Source: Paenibacillus sp. FSL R5-0623
GTDB taxonomy: Bacteria; Bacillota; Bacilli; Paenibacillales; Paenibacillaceae
Assembly: GCF_037974265.1 (NCBI RefSeq)
Contig: NZ_CP150233.1
Location: forward strand, 5,084,001 to 5,148,000
DNA: 64,000 nt
Direction of reading: 5' to 3'
The notes below the pieces were generated by a model, which was given only the letters and a program-made list of their open reading frames with translations, was not told where the DNA came from and searched no databases. Numbering within the stretch: position 1 is the first letter of the stretch; each line of letters opens with the position of its first letter. The translations under genes were made by a program, and so were the position numbers. This document shows, piece by piece, positions 33,201-41,420 of this stretch.

Positions 33201-35571
33201 TATAGTGACCATCCCCGTATATAGTCCAATTATTAATATCGAGAAATCCGCTTCCGAATCTATTGCGGTTGTGGGAGATACCATTACCTATACCCTGATC
33301 GTAACCAACACGGGGAATTTGAATGCGGATGTCATTTTATTTGACCCGTTGCCCCCAGGAGAGACGTTTGTTCAGAACAGTATATTCATAAACGGGAACC
33401 GATGGAGTGGAACCAATCCATTGGATGGGGTTGTCATTGGTACCGTATCACCCGGCTTTCCGGTCGTTGTCACTTTCCAGGCTGCAGTCACATCTTTACC
33501 TGATCCGCCTGTATTGAACAATCAAACGAGAGCCGATTATGTTGCCCTTGTACCCGATGGTCGAATTCTCAGTGACAGCGTATTATCCAATATCGTCTCC
33601 ATCCCGGTTACGGCTGAGAATATTATATCCGTATTGAAATCAACACCTGCCCAGCATGTTCAGATAGGGGAAATAATCACTTATACGATTTTGATCGAAA
33701 ATAATGTATCGACGCCCATTACCAATGTTGTGCTTACGGACCCGATCCCGGTCGGTACCACATTTGTTCCAGGAAGTGTTACTGTAGATGGCACCGTTAC
33801 CCCTGACGCCGATCCGTCTACAGGCATAACGATCAGTTCGATCCTGCAAAATGATTCAGTAGCCGTCACTTTTCAAGTCATAGTTAGTGACAGTGTTATT
33901 AACGAACCTATGCCTGTCCTTGTAACCAATCAGGCGCAAGTCCGATTCACCACAGGAGATTTCACAGATACCGTGGAGTCCAATGCAGTGACAACCCCTG
34001 TAGATCTCCCGATCATCACCATTGTTAAAGCGGCAAGCACTCAAAATGTACAGATTGGAGATACGGTTCAGTACCTGTTTACTGTCCGTAATTCAGGTCC
34101 AGTTCCAGCCCAGGTGACCTTGTTCGATATATTGTCATCCAATACGACCTTTGTGCAGGGAAGTGTCGTATCCAGTGGCAGCCCTTTACCCTCAGCCAAC
34201 CCTGTTACTGGCATTCCATTGGGAACGATTGCTCCAGGGCAGCAAATTGAAGCAGCATTCTCGGTGACCGTTACCTCCATACCTCCAAGTTTGGAGATTA
34301 TAAATCAAGCGACTGCAAGCTTTACTTTCCTTACCGCAGACGGACGAACACTAACGGGCAACTCACAATCGAATTCCATTATCCTTTATGTAAACAATCC
34401 CAATGTATCTATTAACAAAACGGCGAACAGACCTGATGCCTTACCTGGTGATGTCATTACCTATAGCATTCTTATACGCAATAATAACCGATCACTCATA
34501 AGTTCGGTTGTATTAACCGATCCTGTTCCTCAAGGAACATCATTGGTAACGGGCAGTGTAGTCGTTAACGGAGTAGCGGCACCGTTGGGAAACCCTGCGA
34601 CCGGAATCAATCTCGGCATTATTCCGCCAGGAGGCACCACGGTGTTGTCCTTCCAAGTCAGAGTAAACGCAAACACTACGCTTTCACTAATTACAAATCA
34701 GGCGAACCTTCGCTATACGTTGGGACAGACGATTTTTACACTCCAATCCAATCCCGTCAACGTACTCGTAACTTCCACTTCGCCAACACAGATTACCCTT
34801 CAAAAAACAGCAGATAAAACTTCAGTAGTTGTGGGCGACACCATCACATACCAGATCGTCGTTACCAATACGGGAAAACCAATCGTTCAGGTTACGATTA
34901 CCGACCCAATTCCGACTGGAACCCGATTCGTTGAGGGTAGTGTAAGGTTGGACGGACAACTGGTTGCTGGAGCTCATCCAGCCGCGGGCATTTTCATTGC
35001 ATCCCTTCAGCCGGGGCATAGCGCAAGCATTACGTTTGAGGTTATCGTCATTAACCAGCCCGTAAACGGAAGTATCCTTAATCAGTTTACAGCCAAATTT
35101 CAAGCTCAGGGTCAAGCCACAGTTGGGTCACTCCAATCCGAAACAGTGGTTATTCCGAGTCGTTTGCCACAGCTCACCATTGTCAAAAGTGCAAACAAAT
35201 CTGAGGTTGAAGTCCATTCCCATCTCCGTTACAAAATTTTGATTCATAACGCAAGCTCATTGCCAGCGATAGATGTCATTCTGAAAGATGTACTCCAAGC
35301 GGAGTCCACCTTTATTGCTGGCAGCGTGGTGGTTAACGGACAGCTCCAACCCGATGGAGACGTTGTGAAGGGACTTTCACTGGGGACAATCGCCCCAGGA
35401 GGGACGGTAGATATTCAATTTAATGTGCTGGTGCACAGCATACCTGAACACTGTCGATTGCTTAATCAGGCGTTATTACATTTTAACATTGCACTGCCCG
35501 ATGGCAGTCTGCTTCCTTCTTTCCTGGCCTCCAATAAAACCGATGTGGAGATTATAGAACAGGAAGAATAA
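30235..35571 (+). CDS. Giant DUF11-repeat surface-type protein, 1778 residues
   Basis: Residues 1-345 form a unique beta-rich head (RYVINDTGAVTFTGNTLGLS...), followed by eleven DUF11 (TIGR01451) repeats of ~130 residues. Repeat starts lie near nt 31281, 31681, 32071, 32451, 32842, 33229, 33622, 34012, 34402, 34790 and 35170. Each shows a K(S/T)A...VVGDTITYTI-x-N motif and a P-x-GSVTV-DG stretch. The start is GTG at 30235, set by GAAGGGTGTGAG. There is no signal peptide, membrane anchor, LPxTG or SLH domain, although the composition (Thr/Val/Asn-rich, almost no Cys) is that of an extracellular fibre. Similar signal-less DUF11 proteins occur in Bacillus cereus-group genomes. A spore- or envelope-associated role is inference. 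Confidence 0.9.
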   Translation: MAFIERYVINDTGAVTFTGNTLGLSRSNTVGVPGTVDSIGGYIITDTNVQFGSYPPGTTNVFQNNSSAAVLNLPVGSTVLYAELIWGGTFIDNQENNSAFINKDVILTTPVGVTTVSPDPATAREVLLSTASGFPRTFAYVRSSDVTDLIRAGGAGTYVTGGVVGTLSIPDPTSNHAGWTLGVVYRNPALPLRNLSIRVGAEVILSTSGPVTTPIEGFATPFSGPLAGRALLGAQEGDANKTGDQALFGPTVSNLRALSGPNNFATNFFASQINGDTGALDTTGTFGNRNQINGTPGTNIVGGRQGWDITNVDVSTTLVNTQTSALLRLTTSGDGYLVDSFALQININTPVITATKTASEQNAIVGDTITYSVLVENTSVSDATDVVVFDNIPAGSSFIPDTVTIDGVSQPGTEPLTGIFVGSLPAGTSAVVTFQVQVTSLPTPPRLFDQAKVGYTAPTVPDGPIISNEAPSNAVTIPVFQPDITIEKSADTANALVGSTVTYTLVVTNVGNIDAVTTVTDPIPEGSSFVPGSVTVNGTVQPADDPVAGINVGNVAIGDTVTVTFQVLVNGLLRGFDLTNQGTANYTSQLPDGRVITDTSISNIVTVRVSTPMVSVTKTASAIDAVVGDTLTYTVVITNSDTDPIDNVVFADAIPIGSAFIPGSVTIDGIVQPTADPATGVNLGTIGPGVSVTVTFSTNVIFLPDPPELADQAQVTFTSGPFEQASFSDPLIIPVYQPIITTTKDSDPTFATVGQTLTFQFNVTNSGNIAADATLTDIIPPDAAFVPGTVIANGIPLPAANPNPGIPLGTLAPGESLFVTFQIIVNTLPANQQLTNQATTEYTFSPPDGRVIPGSSPSNEINIPISSPDPIVTKSADVIDAVDGDVITYTIVIDNIESFTVNNIIFTDPISAGSVLVPDSVTLDGVAIPGADPSAGINIGSIPGNSQVVVTFQVSVTDLPVPLPNPFNLTDQATINFIVGTTVIENLSNIVTIPVYSPIINIEKSASESIAVVGDTITYTLIVTNTGNLNADVILFDPLPPGETFVQNSIFINGNRWSGTNPLDGVVIGTVSPGFPVVVTFQAAVTSLPDPPVLNNQTRADYVALVPDGRILSDSVLSNIVSIPVTAENIISVLKSTPAQHVQIGEIITYTILIENNVSTPITNVVLTDPIPVGTTFVPGSVTVDGTVTPDADPSTGITISSILQNDSVAVTFQVIVSDSVINEPMPVLVTNQAQVRFTTGDFTDTVESNAVTTPVDLPIITIVKAASTQNVQIGDTVQYLFTVRNSGPVPAQVTLFDILSSNTTFVQGSVVSSGSPLPSANPVTGIPLGTIAPGQQIEAAFSVTVTSIPPSLEIINQATASFTFLTADGRTLTGNSQSNSIILYVNNPNVSINKTANRPDALPGDVITYSILIRNNNRSLISSVVLTDPVPQGTSLVTGSVVVNGVAAPLGNPATGINLGIIPPGGTTVLSFQVRVNANTTLSLITNQANLRYTLGQTIFTLQSNPVNVLVTSTSPTQITLQKTADKTSVVVGDTITYQIVVTNTGKPIVQVTITDPIPTGTRFVEGSVRLDGQLVAGAHPAAGIFIASLQPGHSASITFEVIVINQPVNGSILNQFTAKFQAQGQATVGSLQSETVVIPSRLPQLTIVKSANKSEVEVHSHLRYKILIHNASSLPAIDVILKDVLQAESTFIAGSVVVNGQLQPDGDVVKGLSLGTIAPGGTVDIQFNVLVHSIPEHCRLLNQALLHFNIALPDGSLLPSFLASNKTDVEIIEQEE

Positions 35572-35611
35572 GCTGCACTGAGAGCAGACTTTTCATAACC
35601 TGCCCACATGC

Positions 35612-35657
35612 AAAATAAACAAAGGCCATCCTTGTCAGGATGACCTTCGTTTATTTT
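35612..35657. terminator. Bidirectional terminator between the DUF11 and SLH genes
   Basis: AAATAAACAAAGG-CATCCT pairs with AGGATGACCTTCGTTTATTT around a TGTC loop, with A/T tracts at both outer ends, between two convergent genes. Confidence 0.85.
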
Positions 35658-35674
35658 CATTTAATATTTTGCAT

Positions 35675-38600
35675 TTACACGTGAAGCGCCAAAAGCAGTT
35701 TGTAGATCATCGTCACAGCTTCCGCTCGAGTCGTTTCACTGCCTGCACGAACCGTATGGTCCGTATATCCGCTAACAATCTTCGCCTGCACCGCTGCATC
35801 CAGTGCTTCTTGTGCCCAAGACGGCGTCTGCGATGCATCATTAAAACTTGGTTTAACGGATGTATTGCCAGACATTCCGGCTTTTGCCTCCGAACTTGCT
35901 TTTAGCGCATTCGCCACCATGACTGCCATCTCGGCACGGGTAATGGTTCGATCGGGCTTGAATGTGTTATCGCCGTAACCTTTCACGATTCCAGCTTGCA
36001 CGGCTGCGGCTATGTCGCTTTTCGCCCAGTTGGGCAGATTACCTTGATCCGCAAACGTTGTATCCGACTCCACGGACTTTAATGCCAGCGCCTTACTGAG
36101 CAACGTAACAAACTCTGCCCGGGTAATCTTCTTCGATGGTTGGAATGTTCCATTTGCGTACCCTTGAATCACGTTCATGCCCAGCAAACGATCTGCGTAG
36201 TCGGCAGCCCAGTGTCCACTCAGGTCAGACAGATTCAAGGGTGCATAGCTTGACACAACGAATGTGCCCAGATGATTCACATTGGCCGTTATGCTTCCAG
36301 CTGTATCCGTCTTGCCACCGATGAATACCCAGCTCTGACGAGCTTCATTATAATAGTAGATTGCAGGTTGAGTGCCATTCGGCAGATCTGCCGAATCCAC
36401 TTTCAAGCTCAATGCCGCCTGATCATTCAACGTTCTTCCGCCACTGCGACTAATCTGTACAGCTTGTCCAAGTACATTCAGGGAAGCAGTATTCTGCAAC
36501 TTATCCTTGGCAACCACAGACACTTGCAACGTATCCTTGGAACCAATGGCTCCCGCTGGAGCGTTGAATTGTACGATGTCTTTCAGACCCGTTTGGACCG
36601 GCTGATTCGCTTCCACCTCAACCTTCACTTCAGTGGATGAATCTGCCCCCGTTTCCGGATTGGTTGGTGTAGTTGGAACGGTAGGCGTTGTTGGCACACT
36701 TGGTGTGTTTCCTCCAGAATTCCCACCAGAGTTGCTTCCAGTACCTCCACCTGAACCCCCGCCACCATTGCCTGAGCGGGCTTGTACAGTCACAGTACGG
36801 ATAACTTCCTGTGCCGCATTACCAGCGATATCCTTCACGTTATACCTAAGGGTGTAGATTCCTGCCGCTTGTGTGTTCACCGTGCCATCCACCTGCACGG
36901 AACCACGGATGCCGACATTATCGGAAGCCTGTGCTCCAGGCTCGTTGTATGTATCTCCTACGTTCAGCGTCATCTGGCTACTACCTTGCAGGGTGATGAC
37001 GGGAATCTCACGGTCTATTTTAATGACCAGAGGTAAAGTATACGTTTGTTCCAGATCATCTGTTGCTCGGAATAAAAGGTTGCGCTCTCCCGGCTCCGTT
37101 ACCTCCAAAGGTGTATTCTCTGTATAAAGTTCATACGTCTGCCCTCCATCACGGGACAACTCGATAATTGCGGAAGTAGCAGGCGCGTATACTGCGCTGG
37201 TTACACTAACCGTTACAGACTGGTTCGTCCATGTATCCGTGTGATACGGCTGGCCGTCAGCGGTTGTCATGTTGCTTTTTAACACCAGCGCCTGATTATT
37301 CTTGCCTTCCACAATGACAGTGAACGTTTTGGGTTGTGACTCCGTGCCACGTTGCACGGTTGCCGTCAGTTCCAGTCGCTCATTATTGTCCGGTTGCGTT
37401 AGCAGCTTGCCTTCGTTATTCATTCGTTCCGGGTTGGAGCTGGACCAACTAATGGTTGCACCATGCTTTCCTTCAACAGGAAGGGTAAGGTCGGAAGTGA
37501 CCGCGCTCAGATCACCCAGATCGATTGCTTGAATTGTATCGGTTACCGCCTGTGCATCACTATAAGGTGTGGCACTCATGAAAATTGGGTTGGAGTAGAA
37601 CCACAGGTCGCGGTAGTTGCTATCATTAATTTGATTAAAACGGGTCGTTGCATCGGCTGTCGTATTTTTCGGATCAAGCTGCGGTTCACCATCGACAGTC
37701 TCACCGGTCACGTTCATGCCCAGATTCGTACCACGCAGGCGGAAATACTTGTCCTGGTCTGTAGCTTTGATCTTGTACGTGATGACATTATAGCCCTCGG
37801 CATCTGTCGTCCAATCGTTGGATGTGAAGGTAGCCAGTACTTTGGTGGAGTCGTTGGTGTCTTTGGTATATGCGGCTGTACCCTTCTGGGCCTTGGCTGT
37901 CACATCCCCAGCGATGAGATCAACGTGATCCACTACAGGTACTTGTCCAGCGGACGTGCCGCTGTTGATTGGATTTTCATAGTTATTGCTCGTCGTTGGA
38001 CTCTTGAAGCGAATCTTCAGCTCTACTTCATCGCCTTGAGTCACATGAAGGTCTCCGCCCATCTCAACCTGAGCACCCGCTCCGGAAGCTGTAAAGTCCA
38101 GTGCGTTGATCAGGTCGCCGAATACGGAAAATGATTTCCCCGAACGCAGTCCATCCAGAACAGCCTGCATGCCTGTACCCTCAACCCAGGAATAAGTCTT
38201 GGCATATTCGCCCGGAAAATAGCCACTGGAATTCGTGCCAATCGTCTTGAAGTGATAATCCGAATTGCCATAGTTCCAGAAGTGACGTCCTTCTCCCAGC
38301 AATGCATCCCATAGTCCGCCAACCTTGGCGACCATATAGTCTACACCGCCGTATGTACGGTATTTGTATCCATCATCTGCGGTCGGATTAGCCACATTGT
38401 AGCTTGTGTTGTACCCTCCACGATCCGGTTCCATCTGGTTACCCAACATGCCTTCGATACCAAATACCACTTGTGGAGCCAGATCGTTGAAATCACGGAA
38501 GTCCGCGATGGTATATTTGTTTTTGCCGCGTGAAGGATGGTTGATCATCGCATAACTTGTCATTGGATAGTTCGTAGCGAGCCAATTGATGGCGGTTAAG

Positions 38601-39220
38601 GCATCCTGATGAGTGGTGTAGGCACGCCCTCCGTTCTGATCCCATTTGGCTACGTCATCCGCATTAAACAAGTTCGCTGCACGATTCGTGAAACGGTATT
38701 CGAATTCCTTGGCAGCATTCAGCGCTTCGGTTGAGTTCGGCTCATCCGTAAGAATCCCCACCCCAACGTGTTCATGTGTCGGCATGTCCCATTCGAAACC
38801 GGAGAAGATCGTTTTACCTGCATATTTGCCTGCATCCTGAAGTGCCTTGATCTGTGGTACCTGATATTCATTCATTCCTTGGGACATGGGTATTGACCCA
38901 CTTGGAATGTCTACGCCGTTGTGATCTCGCTTGGATAACCGCAAATGATCCGTAAGCGCGATCCAGTCCAGCCCATATTTTGTTAAACCCGCATCGAGCA
39001 CGTTCTCCAGTGAAACCTGTGCATCATCAGACTCAAACGTATGTACATGCAAATCTCCCGTTTGCCAAGAACCTGTTGCCGAGCTGTTGACTGGCGAGAT
39101 ATCTCCCACATCTGCATACGTTATCGCAGCAGGGAAAGCTCCCATGACCATCCCTGTAGCCAAGGGTATAAGTGTAAGTATAGCGAGCATTTTCTTGCCT
39201 TTATTAATGAACAAAATCAT
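35675..39220 (-). CDS. S-layer-anchored PHP-domain (CehA-like) phosphoesterase, 1181 residues
   Basis: A signal peptide (to ~residue 36) is followed by a PHP metallo-phosphoesterase domain: GDLHVHT with His58/His60, IALTDHLRL, FSGFEWDMPTHEHVG, MINHPSRGK and YGNSDYHFKT supply the expected His/Asp/Glu ligands. Then come Ig-like modules (ISWSSSNPERMN; a DUF5011-type YNEPGAQASDNVGI domain), a Gly/Ser/Asn and Thr-Pro linker, and three C-terminal SLH domains, each with a TRAE motif (ITRAEFVTLL, ITRAEMAVMV, TTRAEAVTMI). It should therefore be displayed on the cell surface by binding pyruvylated wall polymer. The substrate is probably a phosphate ester or polymer. It appears monocistronic. Confidence 0.92.
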   Translation of the reverse strand: MILFINKGKKMLAILTLIPLATGMVMGAFPAAITYADVGDISPVNSSATGSWQTGDLHVHTFESDDAQVSLENVLDAGLTKYGLDWIALTDHLRLSKRDHNGVDIPSGSIPMSQGMNEYQVPQIKALQDAGKYAGKTIFSGFEWDMPTHEHVGVGILTDEPNSTEALNAAKEFEYRFTNRAANLFNADDVAKWDQNGGRAYTTHQDALTAINWLATNYPMTSYAMINHPSRGKNKYTIADFRDFNDLAPQVVFGIEGMLGNQMEPDRGGYNTSYNVANPTADDGYKYRTYGGVDYMVAKVGGLWDALLGEGRHFWNYGNSDYHFKTIGTNSSGYFPGEYAKTYSWVEGTGMQAVLDGLRSGKSFSVFGDLINALDFTASGAGAQVEMGGDLHVTQGDEVELKIRFKSPTTSNNYENPINSGTSAGQVPVVDHVDLIAGDVTAKAQKGTAAYTKDTNDSTKVLATFTSNDWTTDAEGYNVITYKIKATDQDKYFRLRGTNLGMNVTGETVDGEPQLDPKNTTADATTRFNQINDSNYRDLWFYSNPIFMSATPYSDAQAVTDTIQAIDLGDLSAVTSDLTLPVEGKHGATISWSSSNPERMNNEGKLLTQPDNNERLELTATVQRGTESQPKTFTVIVEGKNNQALVLKSNMTTADGQPYHTDTWTNQSVTVSVTSAVYAPATSAIIELSRDGGQTYELYTENTPLEVTEPGERNLLFRATDDLEQTYTLPLVIKIDREIPVITLQGSSQMTLNVGDTYNEPGAQASDNVGIRGSVQVDGTVNTQAAGIYTLRYNVKDIAGNAAQEVIRTVTVQARSGNGGGGSGGGTGSNSGGNSGGNTPSVPTTPTVPTTPTNPETGADSSTEVKVEVEANQPVQTGLKDIVQFNAPAGAIGSKDTLQVSVVAKDKLQNTASLNVLGQAVQISRSGGRTLNDQAALSLKVDSADLPNGTQPAIYYYNEARQSWVFIGGKTDTAGSITANVNHLGTFVVSSYAPLNLSDLSGHWAADYADRLLGMNVIQGYANGTFQPSKKITRAEFVTLLSKALALKSVESDTTFADQGNLPNWAKSDIAAAVQAGIVKGYGDNTFKPDRTITRAEMAVMVANALKASSEAKAGMSGNTSVKPSFNDASQTPSWAQEALDAAVQAKIVSGYTDHTVRAGSETTRAEAVTMIYKLLLALHV

Positions 39221-39822
39221 CCCACCACCCGTTCTGAGTTGTTGTGTCGGGAGTAAATATAAGAGACTTTTGGGGGCAGGGTCAACGGCCTGGAAGCATG
39301 TATTTAAAATTTTACATATACCTGCATTCTTTCATATTCCGTTAAAGGTTTTTCTAACTTATCCTAACGAAGTAATACTCTATACTGCTCCATATTGGGG
39401 GAGTGAATCTAGGGATAACGCTGCAAATAGGAGGTGATACAAAATTCAGAGATTGTTCACGATTCAGGAAAGTTCCACCACTGCTGTGGATCATTAGGAG
39501 GAGAACTGGCGTAGGCAGAATGATGAAGTGGAGAAGATAGTGGGTTTTGTAAAAAAATCAGGGTTACGCATACGCTGAGTATAGAAAAAAGCACCCACGA
39601 ACCACAGGCATGATATGCCCTGAAGCCGCAGGTACCTTGGGTTGAGCGGGATTTTGTATCCACCTTTACATCTTTACTTTTGTGAACTGGGGACGAGTTG
39701 TTTGTGAAATTCGACCGATCTCCACTTTATATTTAAACTGGAAAAATACGATACATAAACCGATAATGTTGAAGATGGCTAACAACGCAAAGATCATTAT
39801 TCATTGAAGGAGTTGCACACTT
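39221..39822. other. 600-bp region with no well-supported gene
   Basis: The interval includes the SLH gene leader. At 39429-39438 the string AGGAGGTGAT is a perfect anti-16S match, but only an ATT or TTG could start behind it, giving at most 17 codons. A minus-strand frame at 39457-39663 (GTG start, 68 residues with one hydrophobic helix WVLFSILSVCVTLIFL) has poor start signals and is not called. GAAGGAG near 39807 belongs to the next gene. Confidence 0.5.
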
Positions 39823-40578
39823 TTGAAAAGATTCTATCTAGGTTTTGGATTAACGATCATCGTTATCATTGGACTATTATCAAGCTCTACTCCAACAGAA
39901 GCAGCATCGAAGAAAGTAAACTCAAAATTGTCAGATGGAGGGACGTACTATGGTGAAGTTTTAAACGGAAAACCTCATGGTAAAGGAACCGCGAGATGGG
40001 AAGAAACCGAAGTTTACTCTGGAGATTGGGTGAGTGGTAAGCGGCAAGGAAAAGGCAAATATACATATACATTAGTTAAAGGTGGAGGTGTCCCCTTTGA
40101 GGATTACAATGAATCTAATATGGGCCATGGAACAGGTGAATTCACTACAAAAACCTACACCGGATCATGGATTAATGATACATATCATGGTAAAGGAAAA
40201 GAAATTACGCAATGGTTAGAAGTACAGTATCTTACTTCTGATGGCAAGGTTTACCCTGTACATGACCGTTACAACAACACCATTAACGATGGAACATTCA
40301 ATCAGGGCAAGATGTCTCAGGGATATTACGCAATCCACTCTTCAGATACTGTCTCACTAGGATATACTGATCATACAACTACGATTACTCTCAAAAATGA
40401 TTATTTCAACGAGAAGTTAACCGGGGATAAGGACTTTTTTGACACGATTATCAATTATAAAAAGAAAAACGGTTCTTCTGAAAAATATATTGGGATTAAA
40501 CCATCCGAATTCTCCAAAGGTACATTAACTAGTGGCAAATTCACGGGGGTTACGCATCTAATCGATTATAGTAATTAA
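39823..40578 (+). CDS. Secreted MORN-repeat protein, probably C-terminally truncated
   Basis: This is a 251-residue protein with a signal peptide (cleavage near TEA-ASKK, residue ~28) and at least three MORN repeats between residues ~40 and 125 (YYGEVLNGKPHGKGTARW, YSGDWVSGKRQGKGKY, YTGSWINDTYHGKGKE). MORN repeats form a beta-sheet used for lipid or protein contact. The start is TTG, set by GAAGGAG twelve bases upstream. The stop TAA at 40576 is followed in the same frame by 67 further sense codons to a second stop, so the gene looks cut short by a point mutation (see 40579-40779). The region is AT-rich relative to its surroundings. Confidence 0.8.
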   Translation: MKRFYLGFGLTIIVIIGLLSSSTPTEAASKKVNSKLSDGGTYYGEVLNGKPHGKGTARWEETEVYSGDWVSGKRQGKGKYTYTLVKGGGVPFEDYNESNMGHGTGEFTTKTYTGSWINDTYHGKGKEITQWLEVQYLTSDGKVYPVHDRYNNTINDGTFNQGKMSQGYYAIHSSDTVSLGYTDHTTTITLKNDYFNEKLTGDKDFFDTIINYKKKNGSSEKYIGIKPSEFSKGTLTSGKFTGVTHLIDYSN

Positions 40579-40779
40579 GTTAGTTATGCTAAACAAGTCA
40601 TAATGAACGATAACGTATTAAAGGAGAATCACATAACATCTGCCGTCTTTGATAAAGATCGCAAGAAAATCATTAATGAATTCCTGCAAGCTATTAAGCC
40701 CTATTCAGTCAAAATCAATACCATCTCTGACGAGATTATATCGTTAAAAGACATTAACTATGAGGGAATGATTCCCTAG
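40579..40779 (+). pseudogene. In-frame tail of the MORN gene after a premature stop, or separate 58-residue ORF
   Basis: Directly after the TAA at 40576 the same frame continues 66 codons to TAG at 40779 (KENHITSAVFDKDRKKIIN... EGMIP). An ATG at 40603 could start a 58-residue protein, but no ribosome site precedes it (AACAAGTCATA). The simplest reading is one ancestral 318-residue gene with a nonsense change. The segment is helical and basic, unlike the MORN part. Confidence 0.5.
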
Positions 40780-40796
40780 GTAGTGGAGGTCACAAA

Positions 40797-41141
40797 ATGA
40801 GAAAAAAGCGATGGATTGTGAGCATAGTCATTTTGATTATCATACTTTTCATGAGCGAGTTGATGATGTTGTCCTCAGGAAAGGTTGGAGTTCTCAACAT
40901 AACGCGGAGAGTTATTTCAGGTGCACCTCATGTTATCGTTCAAGGGCAGACACTGTCTTACCAAGGTAAGGTTCATTGGGAGGAAATCCAAAGTAGTATC
41001 GAAGAATATTCCGTAAGCGATGAAGGAACGGTCTTGTATAAAGCACTAGGCACCCCTGTCCCACCACCTTGGATATATGTGAGAAAAGGAAACCATCAGG
41101 GTTTCCGATATAAAATCCCGCAGCTTCCCTGGAAACTATAA
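40797..41141 (+). CDS. Small membrane-anchored protein of unknown function
   Basis: This 114-residue protein has a single N-terminal membrane segment (residues ~6-24, IVSIVILIIILFMSELMML) after a positive MRKKRW start, so the C-terminal domain should face outside. The soluble part (HVIVQGQTLSYQGKVHWEEI, GTPVPPPWIYVRKGNHQGF) is not a family I recognise. GTGGAGGTCACAAA precedes the ATG, 17 bp past the MORN tail, so the two genes were probably one operon. A terminator follows at 41162. Confidence 0.7.
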   Translation: MRKKRWIVSIVILIIILFMSELMMLSSGKVGVLNITRRVISGAPHVIVQGQTLSYQGKVHWEEIQSSIEEYSVSDEGTVLYKALGTPVPPPWIYVRKGNHQGFRYKIPQLPWKL

Positions 41142-41161
41142 AATGATCCGGGAACTTCACG

Positions 41162-41190
41162 AGCGGACATCACCAGATGTCCGCTTTTGC
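41162..41190 (+). terminator. Terminator after the small membrane-protein gene
   Basis: AGCGGACATC / GATGTCCGCT with a 4-nt loop is followed by TTTT. Confidence 0.85.
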
Positions 41191-41211
41191 TATGAATTTG
41201 TAGTGTTCCTC

Positions 41212-41420
41212 TCACTTTTCTTCCAATCCGTTAAACTGCCGGAGCATGACGGTGAAACGCTCCAGGTTCCTTATCATCCCATCTGGATATACGGTCATAA
41301 AAAGCTGACTCCTTCTCCTTGAGCGCACCAACCGTCGATTGTTGACCAAGTTCCGTAAGAGATAGTAACACCCCGCGCCGATCCTTGGGGTCTTGCTCTT
41401 TGCTAACATATCCTGACTTA
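41212..41420 (-). pseudogene. MarR-family regulator remnant lacking its 5' half
   Basis: On the minus strand, the frame from ~41420 reads GYVSKEQDPKDRRGVLLSLT, the winged-helix wing and following helix of a MarR regulator. It reaches ...RWDDKEPGAFHRHAPAV and a stop at 41231. The proper MarR ending (LERFTVMLRQFNGLEEK, stop at 41212) is in another frame, so there is also a frameshift near 41270. The first ~80 residues, including the recognition helix, are gone. The remnant abuts an SDR gene, also missing its 5' end, on the opposite strand. Confidence 0.75.

Noticed and set aside
31281..35500. Regular ~390-bp periodicity that could suggest a repeat array or CRISPR
   Set aside because: The period reflects eleven divergent DUF11 protein repeats; there are no short identical direct repeats or spacers.
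39457..39663. 68-codon minus-strand frame with one hydrophobic helix
   Set aside because: The GTG start overlaps its only possible ribosome site and no terminator or neighbour supports it.
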